From NCBI RefSeq assembly GCF_009831455.1, contig NZ_WOWO01000002.1:1178001-1242000 (forward strand): a stretch of 64,000 nt of DNA, given 5' to 3'. Position 1 is the first letter of the stretch; the number at the start of each line of letters is the position of its first letter. This DNA is from Salinirussus salinus. Lineage in GTDB: Archaea; Halobacteriota; Halobacteria; Halobacteriales; Haloarculaceae. The notes under the pieces are model-generated. The model was not told the origin of the DNA, did not search any database, and saw only the letters and a program-made list of their open reading frames with translations. This document shows positions 26,222 through 37,215 of the stretch, in pieces. A program made the translations under genes and the position numbers.

Positions 26222-26563
26222 ATGTACGGAAACTCGCCGCTCGGAGACGACTCGACGGTCGAGCTGACGGCAAACCAGCGCCGGACCCTCCGGCAGGACC
26301 TGGCCAGCGTCGCCGCCCGGACCCGCAACCTCCTCCCCGGGGAGTTCGTCGTCGGTTCGGAACTGCGCCAGGGTGCGGAGGGCCCGCGGGCGACCGTGGC
26401 GGTCCGCCCGCCGGTCGGCTCGGTCGTCAGCGCCGACTACGAGCTCGACGGCGACGGCGTCGTCGACACCGACCGCGACGAACTCGCCCGCGGGCTCGCC
26501 GCCAGCGCCGCCCTCCAGGTCAAGCGGGCGATGCCCGACGACCCCACCCCGACCGCGAAGTAA
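26222..26563 (+). CDS. Conserved haloarchaeal protein of unknown function
   Basis: 113 residues: MYGNSPLGDDSTVELTANQ, then LRQDLASVAARTRNLLPGEF and a mixed beta region ending LAASAALQVKRAMPDD. Acidic, soluble, no signal or membrane segment. The composition and clean promoter (CTTTTGTA about 35 bases upstream) support a real gene. It ends two bases from a convergent small membrane protein gene. I recognise the pattern as haloarchaeal but assign no function. Confidence 0.75.
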   Translation: MYGNSPLGDDSTVELTANQRRTLRQDLASVAARTRNLLPGEFVVGSELRQGAEGPRATVAVRPPVGSVVSADYELDGDGVVDTDRDELARGLAASAALQVKRAMPDDPTPTAK

Positions 26564-26565
26564 CC

Positions 26566-26748
26566 TCAGCCCTCCGGCTCCGGCGCCGCGACAAAGAGCG
26601 CGTAGCCGACGGTCCCGCCGGCCGGCAGGCTCCCCGCAGCGAGCGCCGTCGACATCGCCAGCGACGTGAACGCGCCCGCGGCTCCCGCCAGTGCCATCGG
26701 GAGCGCCACTGCGGCGAGCAACAGGTCGTACCTGGAGAGCCGTGACAC
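26566..26748 (-). CDS. Small two-helix membrane protein (haloarchaeal)
   Basis: 60 residues: a basic start MSRLSRYD, then LLLAAVALPMALAGAAGAF and SLAMSTALAAGSLPAGGTVG followed by YALFVAAP. Two membrane helices in a short protein, of a kind common in haloarchaea. A strong A/T-rich promoter (26771-26786) lies about 27 bases before its start, which supports expression. Confidence 0.7.
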   Translation of the reverse strand: MSRLSRYDLLLAAVALPMALAGAAGAFTSLAMSTALAAGSLPAGGTVGYALFVAAPEPEG

Positions 26749-26770
26749 GGGTCAACCGTCGTCCTCGTCC

Positions 26771-26786
26771 TAATTAAATATTATTA
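26771..26786 (-). promoter_or_regulatory. A/T-rich promoter of the small membrane protein
   Basis: TAATTAAATATTATTA is one of the most A/T-rich stretches in the window. It lies 23-38 bases upstream of the start at 26748 on the reverse strand. Confidence 0.55.
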
Positions 26787-26818
26787 CCAGGTGGTCCGGG
26801 CGGGCGATACCTGCCGGT

Positions 26819-26835
26819 CGAACCCTCCGGGTTCG
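26819..26835 (-). terminator. Perfect 7-base-stem hairpin after infB
   Basis: CGAACCC, loop TCC, GGGTTCG, located 53 bases beyond the infB stop and followed on the reverse strand by the A/T-rich promoter stretch. It may end infB transcription. A short ncRNA is an alternative. Confidence 0.4.
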
Positions 26836-26887
26836 GCGTCGCATGGACACGGCTGGAAGGCGGTGAGTCGGCCGAGGCCGAGAGGGG

Positions 26888-28711
26888 TTATTTCCCCCAG
26901 AAGGGGTCGCGGTTGCGGTGCTTTTCCAGGTACATCGAGAGGGTCTCGCGCTCGTCGGCGGAGATGTCCTCGGTCAGTTCCTGTTCGAGGATCTTGGCGT
27001 GTTTCTCGGGGATCTCGACCCAGAGGTCGTCGCCCTCCTCGATCCCCCGGCCGACGGTCGGGCCGTCGATGGAGACCGCGGCGCGCTCGCCGGTCCGGAG
27101 TTCGTCGACATCCTCGCCCTCGTCCTGGATCGACTTCAGCGAGCCCACCCGCTCGGGCTCGTCGCCCTCCCACTGCACGACGTTCACGTTGCGCCGGAGC
27201 AGGCCGCCCCGCACTTCGACGCCGACCACCGCGGGGTCGGACTGGCGGAACGTGTGGTCGTCGAGGATCGTAAACCGGGCGGGCCGGGTGATGTTCTCGA
27301 GCACCTGCTCCTGCTGGGCCTGTTCGATTGCCTCGACGTGGTCCTCGTACTCCTCGACCAGCCGGTAGATGACGTCGTGTTCGAACAGCTCGACGCCCTC
27401 CTGCTCGGCGAGGTCGCGGGCGTCGTCGAGCACGTCGACGTTGAAGCCGAGGATGGCGCGGTGTTCGGGCTCGCCGGCGGTCCCGGCCATCCGGACGTCC
27501 CGCGGTGCGACGTCGCCGACCTCGGCGTGCATGACGGGGATCTCCGCCTCCTCCAGCGTGCCGGCGATGGCCTCCAGACTCCCGAGGGTGTCGGCCTTGA
27601 CCGTGATCCCCTCGTCGGCAGTCGAGACCTCAATGTCGGCGAGTTCGGCCTCGACCTCGGCGACGACGTCCGCAACCGCGCGGTCCCGGACCACGCGGAC
27701 GGGCGCGCCGGCGATCGCGCCATCGAGGTCCGGCGCGGCGACCTTGATCCCGTCGGCGGCCACGACCTCATCGACCTGCTCGAAGGCCTCCTCGGTGCGG
27801 ATCTCCGCCAGCGGCTTGGGCTGCAGCAGCGCGCGCACGTCGGTGACGATGGTGTCGTCGGTCCCCCCGACGACGATGGTGTCGTCGGCGCGGACCGTCC
27901 CGTCGTAAATCACGACGTCGACGGTCGTGCCGAACCCCTGGGTGTCGGTCACCTCCAGGACGGTGCCCGCGCCGGGGCCGGTCGCGTCGATGGCCATCTC
28001 GTCTTTCATGTACCGCTGGGACAGCCCCATCATCACCGTCAGCAGGTCGGGGACGCCCTCGCCCGTTTCGGCCGACACCGGCACGACCCCGACGTTGGCC
28101 TGGAAGTCCTGCACGCGCCAGTACATGTCCGCCGAGAAGTCCGCATCGGAGAGCTGGCCGATGATCTCGTACAGCGCCTCGTTGAGGTCACCCTGTACCC
28201 GGTCGGACTGGGCCTCGATAGCGACCTTCGAGGGGCGGTCGGTCTCGGGGCGCCACCCCGGCACGGTGTCGATCTTGTTGGCCGCGACGACGAAGGGGGT
28301 CTGAGTCCGCTTGAGGATGTCGACGGCCTCGCGGGTCTGGGGCTGGAAGCCGTCGTTGACGTCGACGACGAGGATGGCGATGTCGGCGAGCGCCCCGCCG
28401 CGGGCGCGCAGCGTCGAGAAGGCGTGGTGGCCGGGCGTGTCGATAAAGAGGAGGCCCGGCAGGTCGAAGTCGGTCGGGTCGACCAGGTCGCCCGCGATCT
28501 CCGAGACCACGTCGAGCGGGACGGCCGTGGCGCCGATGTGCTGGGTGATCGCGCCGGCTTCGCCCTCGCTGACGGCGGAGCCGCGGATCTTGTCCAGCAG
28601 GCTCGTCTTGCCGTGGTCGACGTGGCCCAGGACCGCGACGATGGGCGTGCGCAGCGTCCGCTCGCCGGCGTCGGCCGTCCCTCCCGTGTCGGCGCGGTCG
28701 TGGTCGGACAT
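26888..28711 (-). CDS. infB: Translation initiation factor IF-2 (aIF5B type)
   Basis: 607 residues, the archaeal/eukaryotic eIF5B length. GTPase motifs: [16 protein letters not shown] (G1), [14 protein letters not shown] (switch I), [18 protein letters not shown] (G3), and [13 protein letters not shown] (G4). Domain IV ends in helices and the conserved [14 protein letters not shown] region, closing with [12 protein letters not shown]. It promotes subunit joining and initiator tRNA placement. A TATA-like CTTAAATG about 41 bases upstream serves it. Confidence 0.96.
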   Translation of the reverse strand: MSDHDRADTGGTADAGERTLRTPIVAVLGHVDHGKTSLLDKIRGSAVSEGEAGAITQHIGATAVPLDVVSEIAGDLVDPTDFDLPGLLFIDTPGHHAFSTLRARGGALADIAILVVDVNDGFQPQTREAVDILKRTQTPFVVAANKIDTVPGWRPETDRPSKVAIEAQSDRVQGDLNEALYEIIGQLSDADFSADMYWRVQDFQANVGVVPVSAETGEGVPDLLTVMMGLSQRYMKDEMAIDATGPGAGTVLEVTDTQGFGTTVDVVIYDGTVRADDTIVVGGTDDTIVTDVRALLQPKPLAEIRTEEAFEQVDEVVAADGIKVAAPDLDGAIAGAPVRVVRDRAVADVVAEVEAELADIEVSTADEGITVKADTLGSLEAIAGTLEEAEIPVMHAEVGDVAPRDVRMAGTAGEPEHRAILGFNVDVLDDARDLAEQEGVELFEHDVIYRLVEEYEDHVEAIEQAQQEQVLENITRPARFTILDDHTFRQSDPAVVGVEVRGGLLRRNVNVVQWEGDEPERVGSLKSIQDEGEDVDELRTGERAAVSIDGPTVGRGIEEGDDLWVEIPEKHAKILEQELTEDISADERETLSMYLEKHRNRDPFWGK

Positions 28712-28837
28712 CCTCGACTCCAGAATTACCTGTATCCAGCCCCGCTCGGCATTTAAGCGGTTCGTCTTCCGCGCGCACGGCCGGTCACCGGAGGGGAGCC
28801 ATCGAGGGTGCCGGCCCGCCGCCGGCGTTTCGGCGTG

Positions 28838-29410
28838 TCAGTCCTCGACGACGGTGAACGAGCCGGTCATCCCGTTTCCCCGGTGGACCGAGCAGTAGTA
28901 CTCGTAGCTGCCCGCCGTCTCGAAGGTGTACTCGTAGGTGTGGCCCGAATCGAAGGTCCGGGAGGCCCCGCCGGCCGTACCGGTCCAGTCGCTGCCCGCC
29001 GGGATGGCGTCGGCGACCACGTTGTGGTTGTCGCTCTCCCAGACCCACCGGACGGTCCCCCCCGCCGCGACCTCGAAGGTCTCGGGACCGAACCGGAGAC
29101 CGAAGTCCGGCCCGACCGCGACAGTCTGTGCGACGCCGTCGGTCTGGGTCGCCGTCGCGGTATCGGTTCCACCTGGAGTCTCGAAGGGAGGCTCCGCCGT
29201 CGTCGCGGTGTCGGTGGGCGTCGGAGTATCTGCGGGTGCCGCTGTCGCGGTGTCGGTTGCGCCCGGGGTGTCGACAGGCGTCGCAGTGTCGGTGGCTGCG
29301 GTGGTCCGAGAGCCGTCGGTTTCTCCCGCCCCGTCGGGGGAGCCGCCACAGCCGGCCAGTCCGGTCGCGACCGCGGTGCCGACCGCAGCGAGCAGCGTGC
29401 GTCTGCGCAT
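28838..29410 (-). CDS. Halocyanin-like blue copper lipoprotein
   Basis: 190 residues. Signal peptide with lipobox (ATGLAGCGG), then a Thr/Asp/Pro-rich linker of about 75 residues built of TDTAT-like repeats, then a plastocyanin domain. Type 1 copper ligands: His in SDNHNVV, Cys and His in YYCSVHRG, Met in GNGMTGSF. It carries electrons at the outer face of the membrane. It stands alone, 127 bases from infB and divergent from the acyl-CoA dehydrogenase. Confidence 0.93.
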   Translation of the reverse strand: MRRRTLLAAVGTAVATGLAGCGGSPDGAGETDGSRTTAATDTATPVDTPGATDTATAAPADTPTPTDTATTAEPPFETPGGTDTATATQTDGVAQTVAVGPDFGLRFGPETFEVAAGGTVRWVWESDNHNVVADAIPAGSDWTGTAGGASRTFDSGHTYEYTFETAGSYEYYCSVHRGNGMTGSFTVVED

Positions 29411-29523
29411 ACCTCGCGGTCGGCCGCCAGCGACATAGGTTGCCGGGTGGCTACCGGCGACGACGGCGGTCCGACCGCTCGGCCGGGGTACCGTACTTAC
29501 GGCTGGCGTTCGGAGAGTCCGGC

Positions 29524-30648
<1,125 letters not shown>

Positions 30649-30737
30649 GGGCACCCGTCCCGTGGCTGGTCGGCAGCGCTGGCAGGAGCCGTCCGGCAGG
30701 CAACTCCGTGGTGAGACGGCCACCATCCGGCGGCAAC

Positions 30738-30780
30738 CCGTGAACTATGGCAATTGTTTTATGACTTTTCTTGTAATACC
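30738..30780 (+). promoter_or_regulatory. A/T-rich promoter region of the 48-aa/547-aa unit
   Basis: A low-GC island containing CAATTGTTTTATGAC and TTTTCTTGTAATACC. It is unlike the surrounding DNA and precedes ATG 30827 by 50-90 bases. The exact TATA box is not clear. Confidence 0.4.
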
Positions 30781-30826
30781 TGTCAGTGGTGCATGTGGAG
30801 AGTTGGCATGCGCCACGGTGAGTGAC

Positions 30827-30973
30827 ATGAGCGAAAACGACCATCAGTGTGAGTGGATGGAGACGGAGCCTACCGGGCACCCGGGGCCAGCCAGTGGACC
30901 TGGGGGAGCGGTCGGGGAGTCGACAGGCGGTGCCGTCTGCGGGGGCGGTAGCGGCCACGGGGGTGAGGGCTGA
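30827..30973 (+). CDS. 48-residue Gly-rich peptide coupled to the following gene
   Basis: 48 residues: an acidic start with MSENDHQCEWMETE, then a Gly/Pro/Ser-rich tail with one Cys and one His (GGAVCGGGSGHGGEG). Its TGA overlaps the next ATG (TGATG at 30971), so translation is probably coupled. There is no signal peptide or membrane segment. It could be a small partner subunit, a leader peptide or only a translated leader. No family recognised. Confidence 0.5.
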   Translation: MSENDHQCEWMETEPTGHPGPASGPGGAVGESTGGAVCGGGSGHGGEG

Positions 30974-32616
30974 TGTCGGCCGGGGACATCGTCGACGAGG
31001 TCACGCGGCGCCGTGACGAGTTTGCCGACTACGCCTATCTGCGGCAGTACGAGCCCGACGCCGACGGGATGCAGTTCAACGACGAGATCGCGTGGGACCG
31101 GCCACGGGAGATCTACGGCGACGAGCCGATCTGGGGTGGTATCGCCGGGGAGCGCGACGTTCGCGAGTGGCTCACGACGGACCTGCTCGACGGGGATTTC
31201 AGCCGCGAGCACCTCGAACGCGGGCTCACCCGCGAGGAGTTCAACGACCTCCAGAACTACCACGGCTGGAACGTCTACGACACCCTCGCGCTCCGGGCCA
31301 CGGAGGGCGAGTCCGAGATCATCCCCCGCCAGGAGTACGAGTTCCTCAGTTTCTGCTGGGCGATGGAGCGGTGGCCGGAGTTCTTCAAGCTGTTCATCGA
31401 CACGGTCGGCCTCGACGGCATCATGGAGCTCTGTCGCCAGTCCCGGACCGAACTCACCACCGGCCTCACCTCCCTGCTCGGCTGGGTGTACATCGGCGTC
31501 CCCGGCGGCGGCGCCATCGGGATGGACGTGCTGGACCTCGTCGACCCGCAGGACCCGGTGTTCGCACAGCAGTCCAAGGTCGACCTGACGATGGGGGCTG
31601 CGGTGCAGTACGCCTGCCTCGGCGAGAACGGGTATCTCTACTCGAGCCAGAACCGCTACGCGCTCCAGACCAAAGCCGAGGAGACCATCGAGTTCGTGCA
31701 GGACAACCTCGTGGACCTCGAGGGCACGAGCAAACGGAACTTCCGGCAGTTCAACGCCGCCGCGGAGACCCTCTCGTTTCTGATGCACTACGACAACCGC
31801 GTCGGGCTGATCGACAACGGTCCGTATCTCGTCGACGACGGCAAGCCGTTGATCCTCCGCGACATTCTGCTCAACCGGCCGTTCCTGCCCTGGAACGACA
31901 TCGCCGCCAGCCGCGACCTCCCTTACGGGCTGACCGTGGCCATGGTGATCGACCCGGCGGAGATGGGGCTCCAGGAGATCCGCGTGCCGCTGACGGCGTT
32001 TACCGCCCCTGCCGATCATCTCTCGGCCGTCGAGCGCGGGGCGGTCTTCCTCCGGAACGACCAGTACGAGCCGGGCGGGTACCCGCTGGACGGCCTGGAG
32101 ACCGCCGACGTCGACGCTACCCTGCCCGACCTGACGGACCGCGCCAACGAGGGCATCACGGAGTGGTACAAGCGGACGGCCGGGCTCCCTCGCCGCCAGA
32201 AGATCCTCAACGGCGCCTGGACCTACTACGTGGGGATGTTGGTCCCGTTCCTGCGTGCGACCGGAACCTACGACTACTTCTGTGAGGCGCTGGACCTCTG
32301 GGAGATGCCGCCGATGACCTCGGACATCTACTACCGGATGATGGACGGCGTCGCACAGGAGCAGGTTCCGGCACAGATCATGTTCGGGTACGGCTGGAAA
32401 GACTTCCCCGAGACCTACGACGAGGAGTCGGGCTACGCCGACTATCTCGCGGAGGCCCGCGAGCTGGGCTGGAAGAGCCAGCTGTCCGGAACGAACCCCG
32501 TCCCGGCCGGCCTCGAGGACCGGATGGACGAACACGGGCTGCTCGACGTCCCGCACACCAAGATGTCGGGCGACGTCGAGCCTGCCGAACTCGGCACCTA
32601 TCTCGAGGGACTCTGA
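30973..32616 (+). CDS. Orphan 547-residue protein of unknown family
   Basis: Soluble, acidic, many aromatic residues. No P-loop, Rossmann, Fe-S or metal-site motif that I can recognise. Distinctive stretches: WDRPREIYGDEPIWGGIAGE (about 41), EFLSFCWAMERWPEFFKLF (about 121), LLGWVYIGVPGGGAIGMDVL (about 167), LRDILLNRPFLPWNDIAA (about 296) and TSDIYYRMMDGVAQEQVPAQ (about 448). The coding quality is good (no stops, halophilic composition). It lies between acyl-CoA and hydroxyacyl-CoA dehydrogenase genes, but a role in that pathway is only positional. Confidence 0.75.
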   Translation: MSAGDIVDEVTRRRDEFADYAYLRQYEPDADGMQFNDEIAWDRPREIYGDEPIWGGIAGERDVREWLTTDLLDGDFSREHLERGLTREEFNDLQNYHGWNVYDTLALRATEGESEIIPRQEYEFLSFCWAMERWPEFFKLFIDTVGLDGIMELCRQSRTELTTGLTSLLGWVYIGVPGGGAIGMDVLDLVDPQDPVFAQQSKVDLTMGAAVQYACLGENGYLYSSQNRYALQTKAEETIEFVQDNLVDLEGTSKRNFRQFNAAAETLSFLMHYDNRVGLIDNGPYLVDDGKPLILRDILLNRPFLPWNDIAASRDLPYGLTVAMVIDPAEMGLQEIRVPLTAFTAPADHLSAVERGAVFLRNDQYEPGGYPLDGLETADVDATLPDLTDRANEGITEWYKRTAGLPRRQKILNGAWTYYVGMLVPFLRATGTYDYFCEALDLWEMPPMTSDIYYRMMDGVAQEQVPAQIMFGYGWKDFPETYDEESGYADYLAEARELGWKSQLSGTNPVPAGLEDRMDEHGLLDVPHTKMSGDVEPAELGTYLEGL

Positions 32617-32673
32617 CTGTCGCGTCGACTGCCCGCGACGGTGAGGGCCGAACCGGGTGGCCGGGTGCAGTCC

Positions 32674-33537
<864 letters not shown>

Positions 33538-33707
33538 CGTCCCGACGTTGGCCGAAGCCCACCCTAAGTGTGGCGGGTCGTCGGCGGGCGAACGCGGGCG
33601 CGGAGCGCAGTCACCCGCTCGAGCCCGGGATACGGCCCGCGGGTCGCGTCGGCCGGGCGTCAGACACCCCCGTGTCGTTTATGTGGGCGGGGTCGAAACG
33701 CGAGGGT

Positions 33708-33953
33708 ATGGCAGAGATCCTCGCCGAGAACCTGTCGGGGAAGGCAGTGATGGGTTCCGACGGCGCCGAGCTCGGAATGCTGTACAACATCACGATGGAC
33801 ATCGACTCCGGCCGCCTCAACCACCTCGTTATCGACCCAAACGAGGAGCGCGCGCGCGGGGCCGACGACTTCGAGCGGGACGGGGCCGGGCATATGCTCG
33901 TCCCGGTCGGGCGCGTCCAGGCAGTCAAAGACCACATGATCGTCGACCGGTAG
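33708..33953 (+). CDS. PRC-barrel domain protein
   Basis: 81 residues from ATG 33708. PRC-barrel pattern: AENLSGKAVMGSDGAELGML, MDIDSGRLNHLVIDPNE, then HMLVPVGRVQAVKDHMIV. These small beta-barrels bind RNA or proteins; the RimM C-domain is the bacterial relative. The TAG abuts the NOB1 ATG, which supports a role in ribosome maturation or RNA metabolism. Confidence 0.88.
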   Translation: MAEILAENLSGKAVMGSDGAELGMLYNITMDIDSGRLNHLVIDPNEERARGADDFERDGAGHMLVPVGRVQAVKDHMIVDR

Positions 33954-34412
33954 ATGTACATTCTCGACGCCTCGGCCTTTATCAACGAGTATCACACCGA
34001 CCAGCCGGTCGCGAGCATCCCGCTGGTCCGCGAGGAGCTCGAAGACGAGTCCGCCTACCGCTTCGACGCCATGGAAGGGTCGGGGATGCATCTCCACATC
34101 CCCGAGGAGGAGACCGTCGAGCGCATCGAGCGGGCCGCAAGCGACACGGGCGACGCCGGCGAACTCTCCCGGACCGACATCCGGCTGGTCGCCGCCGCCT
34201 TCGAACTCGACGGCCGGCTCGTGACCGACGACTACGCCATGCAGAACGTCGCCGAGAAGCTGGAGGTGCCCGTCGAAGTCATCGCCCGCGAGGGGATCGA
34301 CGAGCAGCGGGACTGGCATTTCCAGTGCGGGGGCTGTGGCCGCGAGTTCGAGGAAAACCACGACCGCTGTCCGGTCTGTGGGAGCGAACTCACCCGGAAG
34401 AATCCCGCCTGA
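33954..34412 (+). CDS. nob1: rRNA maturation endonuclease NOB1
   Basis: 152 residues: a PIN nuclease domain (YILDASAFINEY with the metal Asp; LSRTDIRLVAAAFEL; GRLVTDDYAMQNVAEKL) followed by a zinc ribbon (FQCGGCGREF and CPVCGSEL). NOB1 cuts the 3' end of precursor 16S rRNA at site D. Length is the archaeal norm. Directly follows the PRC-barrel gene without a gap. Confidence 0.95.
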   Translation: MYILDASAFINEYHTDQPVASIPLVREELEDESAYRFDAMEGSGMHLHIPEEETVERIERAASDTGDAGELSRTDIRLVAAAFELDGRLVTDDYAMQNVAEKLEVPVEVIAREGIDEQRDWHFQCGGCGREFEENHDRCPVCGSELTRKNPA

Positions 34413-34475
34413 ATCGCCACCGGCTCACAACAGAGGCGCCGCCGCCACCGCAGGCACGCCGCGAGCACCGCCGCG

Positions 34476-34625
34476 TCAGACCGGCGGCCGCTCGCCGACC
34501 TCCTCCAGCCCGAGGTCGACGAGTTGCCGGAGGACCTCCTCCTCGGTGAGGTCGTACTTCCGGGCCAGCCGCCGGACCTCCCGTGCCTTCTCCTCGTCGC
34601 AGACGAGGGTGTACCGGGTAGGCAT
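34476..34625 (-). CDS. Small ribbon-helix-helix-like protein
   Basis: 49 residues from ATG 34625, too short for many gene finders. It reads MPTRYTLVCDEEKAREV then RRLARKYDLTEEEVLRQLVD. A beta strand followed by two helices suits a CopG-like DNA-binding protein. It is convergent with nob1 and could be a lone regulator or orphan antitoxin. Confidence 0.6.
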   Translation of the reverse strand: MPTRYTLVCDEEKAREVRRLARKYDLTEEEVLRQLVDLGLEEVGERPPV

Positions 34626-34710
34626 ATCTTAACGCGTGGCCGGTACGGGGCTTAAAGACCTGTCAGACGGATGTCCGACGGGCCACGCCGGGCGCGTGTC
34701 ACCGGCGCGG

Positions 34711-35565
34711 TCAGGCCCCGCCGGTCGTGACGAGGTACAGCCCGGCGTACTGGACCGCGTTGAACAGGCCGTGGACCAGCCCCGGGACGAAGAGGTTCTC
34801 GCTCCACTCGTAGAGGACGCCCAGCAGCGTGCCGAGCGCCGTGATGACGACCAGCGTGTAGGCGATGTTGCCGCCGCCACCGGAGACGGCGAAGTAGTGG
34901 ACGACCCCGAACACGGCCGCAGACAGCGCGATGCCCGGCAGGATGCCGTAGGCGTCCCGGAACAGCCCCTGGACGAGACCCCGGAAGAGGAACTCCTCGA
35001 TGGGGCCGTTCAACAGCAGCGCGATGGGGATCAGATAGAGCAGCAATTCGGGATTCCCTTCGCCGAGCGTCTGTGTGACGTTCTCGGAGGGGGTGAGCCC
35101 GAACTGCGCGGCGACGTTGCTGATGAGGCCGAGGACCACGAAGAGAACGACGAGCCCGGCGAGGGCCTGTCCGGCCTGGCGGAGCGACGGGAGAGCCAGG
35201 TCGTACAGCGAGGTGTCGAACACCGACTCGCCACGCCAGCGGAGGTAGGCCCACCCGACGGCGAAGAAGCCGACGAAGTTCATCACGAACAGCAGAACCG
35301 TCCCGGAGGTGGGCAGGTCGGCCACCGAGGAGAAGCCGGCGGGCACGGTGATGAGACCGGCCACGACCGCCGCCTGGAGCGCGGCCAGCGCGAACACGTT
35401 CGAGGCGAGAAACGCCCCGGCGACGAGCACGACCGTGTGGAGGAGGCTCCGGATCCGCTGCTGTGTCGTCCCCATCTTGTACAGCGGCGGGCCCGGGTCG
35501 GGGCCCGGCCCCGCCGGGTCCGGCGTCGGCTCGACGCCGCCGTCCGGCTGTCTGTCCGAGTCCAT
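34711..35565 (-). CDS. CPBP family intramembrane metalloprotease
   Basis: 284 residues with about eight membrane helices and a Pro/Asp-rich 30-residue N-terminus. The CPBP (Abi/CaaX) motifs are present: GPIEEFLFRGLVQGLF (Glu-Glu-x3-Arg), GVVHYF, and a late LVHGLFNAVQY. The Rce1-like family cuts membrane substrates; archaeal roles are unknown, with some members acting in bacteriocin immunity in bacteria. Confidence 0.9.
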   Translation of the reverse strand: MDSDRQPDGGVEPTPDPAGPGPDPGPPLYKMGTTQQRIRSLLHTVVLVAGAFLASNVFALAALQAAVVAGLITVPAGFSSVADLPTSGTVLLFVMNFVGFFAVGWAYLRWRGESVFDTSLYDLALPSLRQAGQALAGLVVLFVVLGLISNVAAQFGLTPSENVTQTLGEGNPELLLYLIPIALLLNGPIEEFLFRGLVQGLFRDAYGILPGIALSAAVFGVVHYFAVSGGGGNIAYTLVVITALGTLLGVLYEWSENLFVPGLVHGLFNAVQYAGLYLVTTGGA

Positions 35566-35607
35566 CTGTCAGCGCCAGTAGGGCCGGGAGACGTTTGAGC
35601 CCACCGA

Positions 35608-36903
35608 TCACTCGACTCGCAGTTCGGTCTTCGAGCCGACGGCCGCTGCCTCCTCGAACTCGCCGCCGCCGAGCAGCCCCCGGGCGGCCCGCTTGCCCCA
35701 CTCGACGGCCGGCTGGGTGAACGTCTCCACGCCCGCGAGTTCACCCGCAAGCACGCAGGCGGCCTCCATCCCGTAGAGGAGTTCGCCGACGCTCTCGGCG
35801 TCCAGCCGGTCGAGTTCGACCCGGACGTTGGGGCGGCCGGCCGCGGCCAGGCTGGCCTCCGTCGCCTCGAACTCCGCGTCCAGCAGCTCCCCGAGGTCGT
35901 GCCCGCCCAGGTAGGCCAGCTCCTCGACGTCTGGCTCGGGGACCGGGAGCACGGGCCGCTCGCGGGGCCGGACGAGCGTCACCAGCTTGTCCCGGGGCCC
36001 CGCCCGGTAGAGTTGCAGCTGGGAGTGCTGGTCGGTCGCCCCGAGCGCCCGCGCAGGAGTCTGCCCGCGGCCGTCCTTGCCGAGGCTCTCGGCCCACAGC
36101 TGGGCGAACCACTCCGCGAACGGTTCCAGGCGCTCGGCGTAGGGCATCACCGCGTTGACGGTCGCGCCCCGCTCCTCCAGGCCGTGGGCGACCGCGCCGT
36201 AGGCGTAGGCCGGACACTCGAAGAGTGAGGGGGCAAGCGACTCCGCGGCCCGCCGGCCGCCCGCGAGCAGCCCCTCGATGTCGTGCCCGCGGATGGCCGC
36301 GGGGACGAGTCCCACCGCGGACAGCGCCGAGAAGCGGCCGGGCACCCCATCGGGGACGTCGAGCGCGGGGAGGTCGTGCTCGTCGGCCAGCTCCCGCAGC
36401 GGCCCCGACTCGCCCGTGGTGACGACGGTCCGGTCGGTCCAGTCGACCCCCGCCGCCCGCATCACGTCCCGGACCACGAGGAAGGTCGCGAGCGTCTCCG
36501 CCGTGGTCCCCGACCGGGAGACGACGTTGACCGCCGTCTCCGACAGCGGGAGGCCGTCGAGCACCTCCCGCGTGTGCGCGGGGTCGACGTTGTCCAGCAC
36601 CCGGTGGTCGACCTCGCTGGGGCCGAGCGCGGCCGAGACCGTGGCCGCGCCCAGGGCGCTGCCGCCGATGCCGACAGTCAGGACGGCCTCGCTGTCGGCG
36701 AGCGGCGCGACCGCCTCGCGGATGGCGCCAGGATCCGTCCGCTCGGGGAGGTTCAGCGCGGCGTAGCCGAACTCCCCCGCCTCGCGGCCGGCGGCGATGC
36801 GGTCGTGGGCCTCGGCCACCCGCTCGTCGAGTGCGTCGAGGGCTGCCTCCGAGAGCCCGGGGTCGGCCTCGACGGCCAGCGCGTTGCCGATGTCGATCTC
36901 CAT
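35608..36903 (-). CDS. pgi: Glucose-6-phosphate isomerase
   Basis: 431 residues from ATG 36903. It is the SIS-fold type: VLTVGIGGSALGAATVSAAL, NVVSRSGTTAETLATFLVV, GVPGRFSALSAVGLVPAAI, and GLEERGATVNAVMPYAERL, ending near QLWAESLGKDGRGQTPARA. It interconverts glucose-6-phosphate and fructose-6-phosphate for gluconeogenesis and the haloarchaeal semi-phosphorylative glucose pathway. Full length. Confidence 0.95.
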   Translation of the reverse strand: MEIDIGNALAVEADPGLSEAALDALDERVAEAHDRIAAGREAGEFGYAALNLPERTDPGAIREAVAPLADSEAVLTVGIGGSALGAATVSAALGPSEVDHRVLDNVDPAHTREVLDGLPLSETAVNVVSRSGTTAETLATFLVVRDVMRAAGVDWTDRTVVTTGESGPLRELADEHDLPALDVPDGVPGRFSALSAVGLVPAAIRGHDIEGLLAGGRRAAESLAPSLFECPAYAYGAVAHGLEERGATVNAVMPYAERLEPFAEWFAQLWAESLGKDGRGQTPARALGATDQHSQLQLYRAGPRDKLVTLVRPRERPVLPVPEPDVEELAYLGGHDLGELLDAEFEATEASLAAAGRPNVRVELDRLDAESVGELLYGMEAACVLAGELAGVETFTQPAVEWGKRAARGLLGGGEFEEAAAVGSKTELRVE

Positions 36904-36995
36904 ACGACCCGCTCGCTCGCCGGGGGCATAGGCCTCACGCTGTCCTCCAGCAGGGACTGCGGACCCGCGAGCGCTGGCGAAACACCTACCCGCTT

Positions 36996-37012
36996 GTATA
37001 CACGATGTATAC
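36996..37012 (+). promoter_or_regulatory. Palindromic operator/promoter of vapBC
   Basis: GTATAC-ACGAT-GTATAC is a perfect inverted repeat only three bases before the vapB ATG at 37015. It contains the TATA-like sequence, so an RHH antitoxin dimer bound here would block transcription. Confidence 0.55.
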
Positions 37013-37014
37013 GC

Positions 37015-37215
37015 ATGAGTAGCACGACCATTCGGGTGGACGAAGAGACAAAAGAGCGCCTCGAACGGCTGAAGGCCGACGAGGAGACCTGGAGCGAATT
37101 TCTCGACCGGCTGGCGACCGAACACGGGTCGATGGACGCTGGGGTCTGGGAAGGGACGGACAAACCAGCGGCCGCGCAGGCGGCACGCGAGCGTGCCCGG
37201 GAGAGTTTCGAGTAG
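37015..37215 (+). CDS. vapB: Ribbon-helix-helix antitoxin of a VapBC pair
   Basis: 66 residues from ATG 37015. RHH fold: SSTTIRVDEETKERLERLK, then a second helix DEETWSEFLDRLATEHG and a charged C-terminal tail that would wrap the toxin. The TAG abuts the ATG of the PIN-domain toxin. Likely autoregulated through the palindrome over its start. Confidence 0.88.
   Translation: MSSTTIRVDEETKERLERLKADEETWSEFLDRLATEHGSMDAGVWEGTDKPAAAQAARERARESFE

Noticed and set aside
26795-26850. tRNA-like T-arm (GGTTCG and GTTCGAC context) after infB
   Set aside because: No acceptor stem, anticodon arm or D-arm can be fitted around it. It is better read as a simple hairpin.
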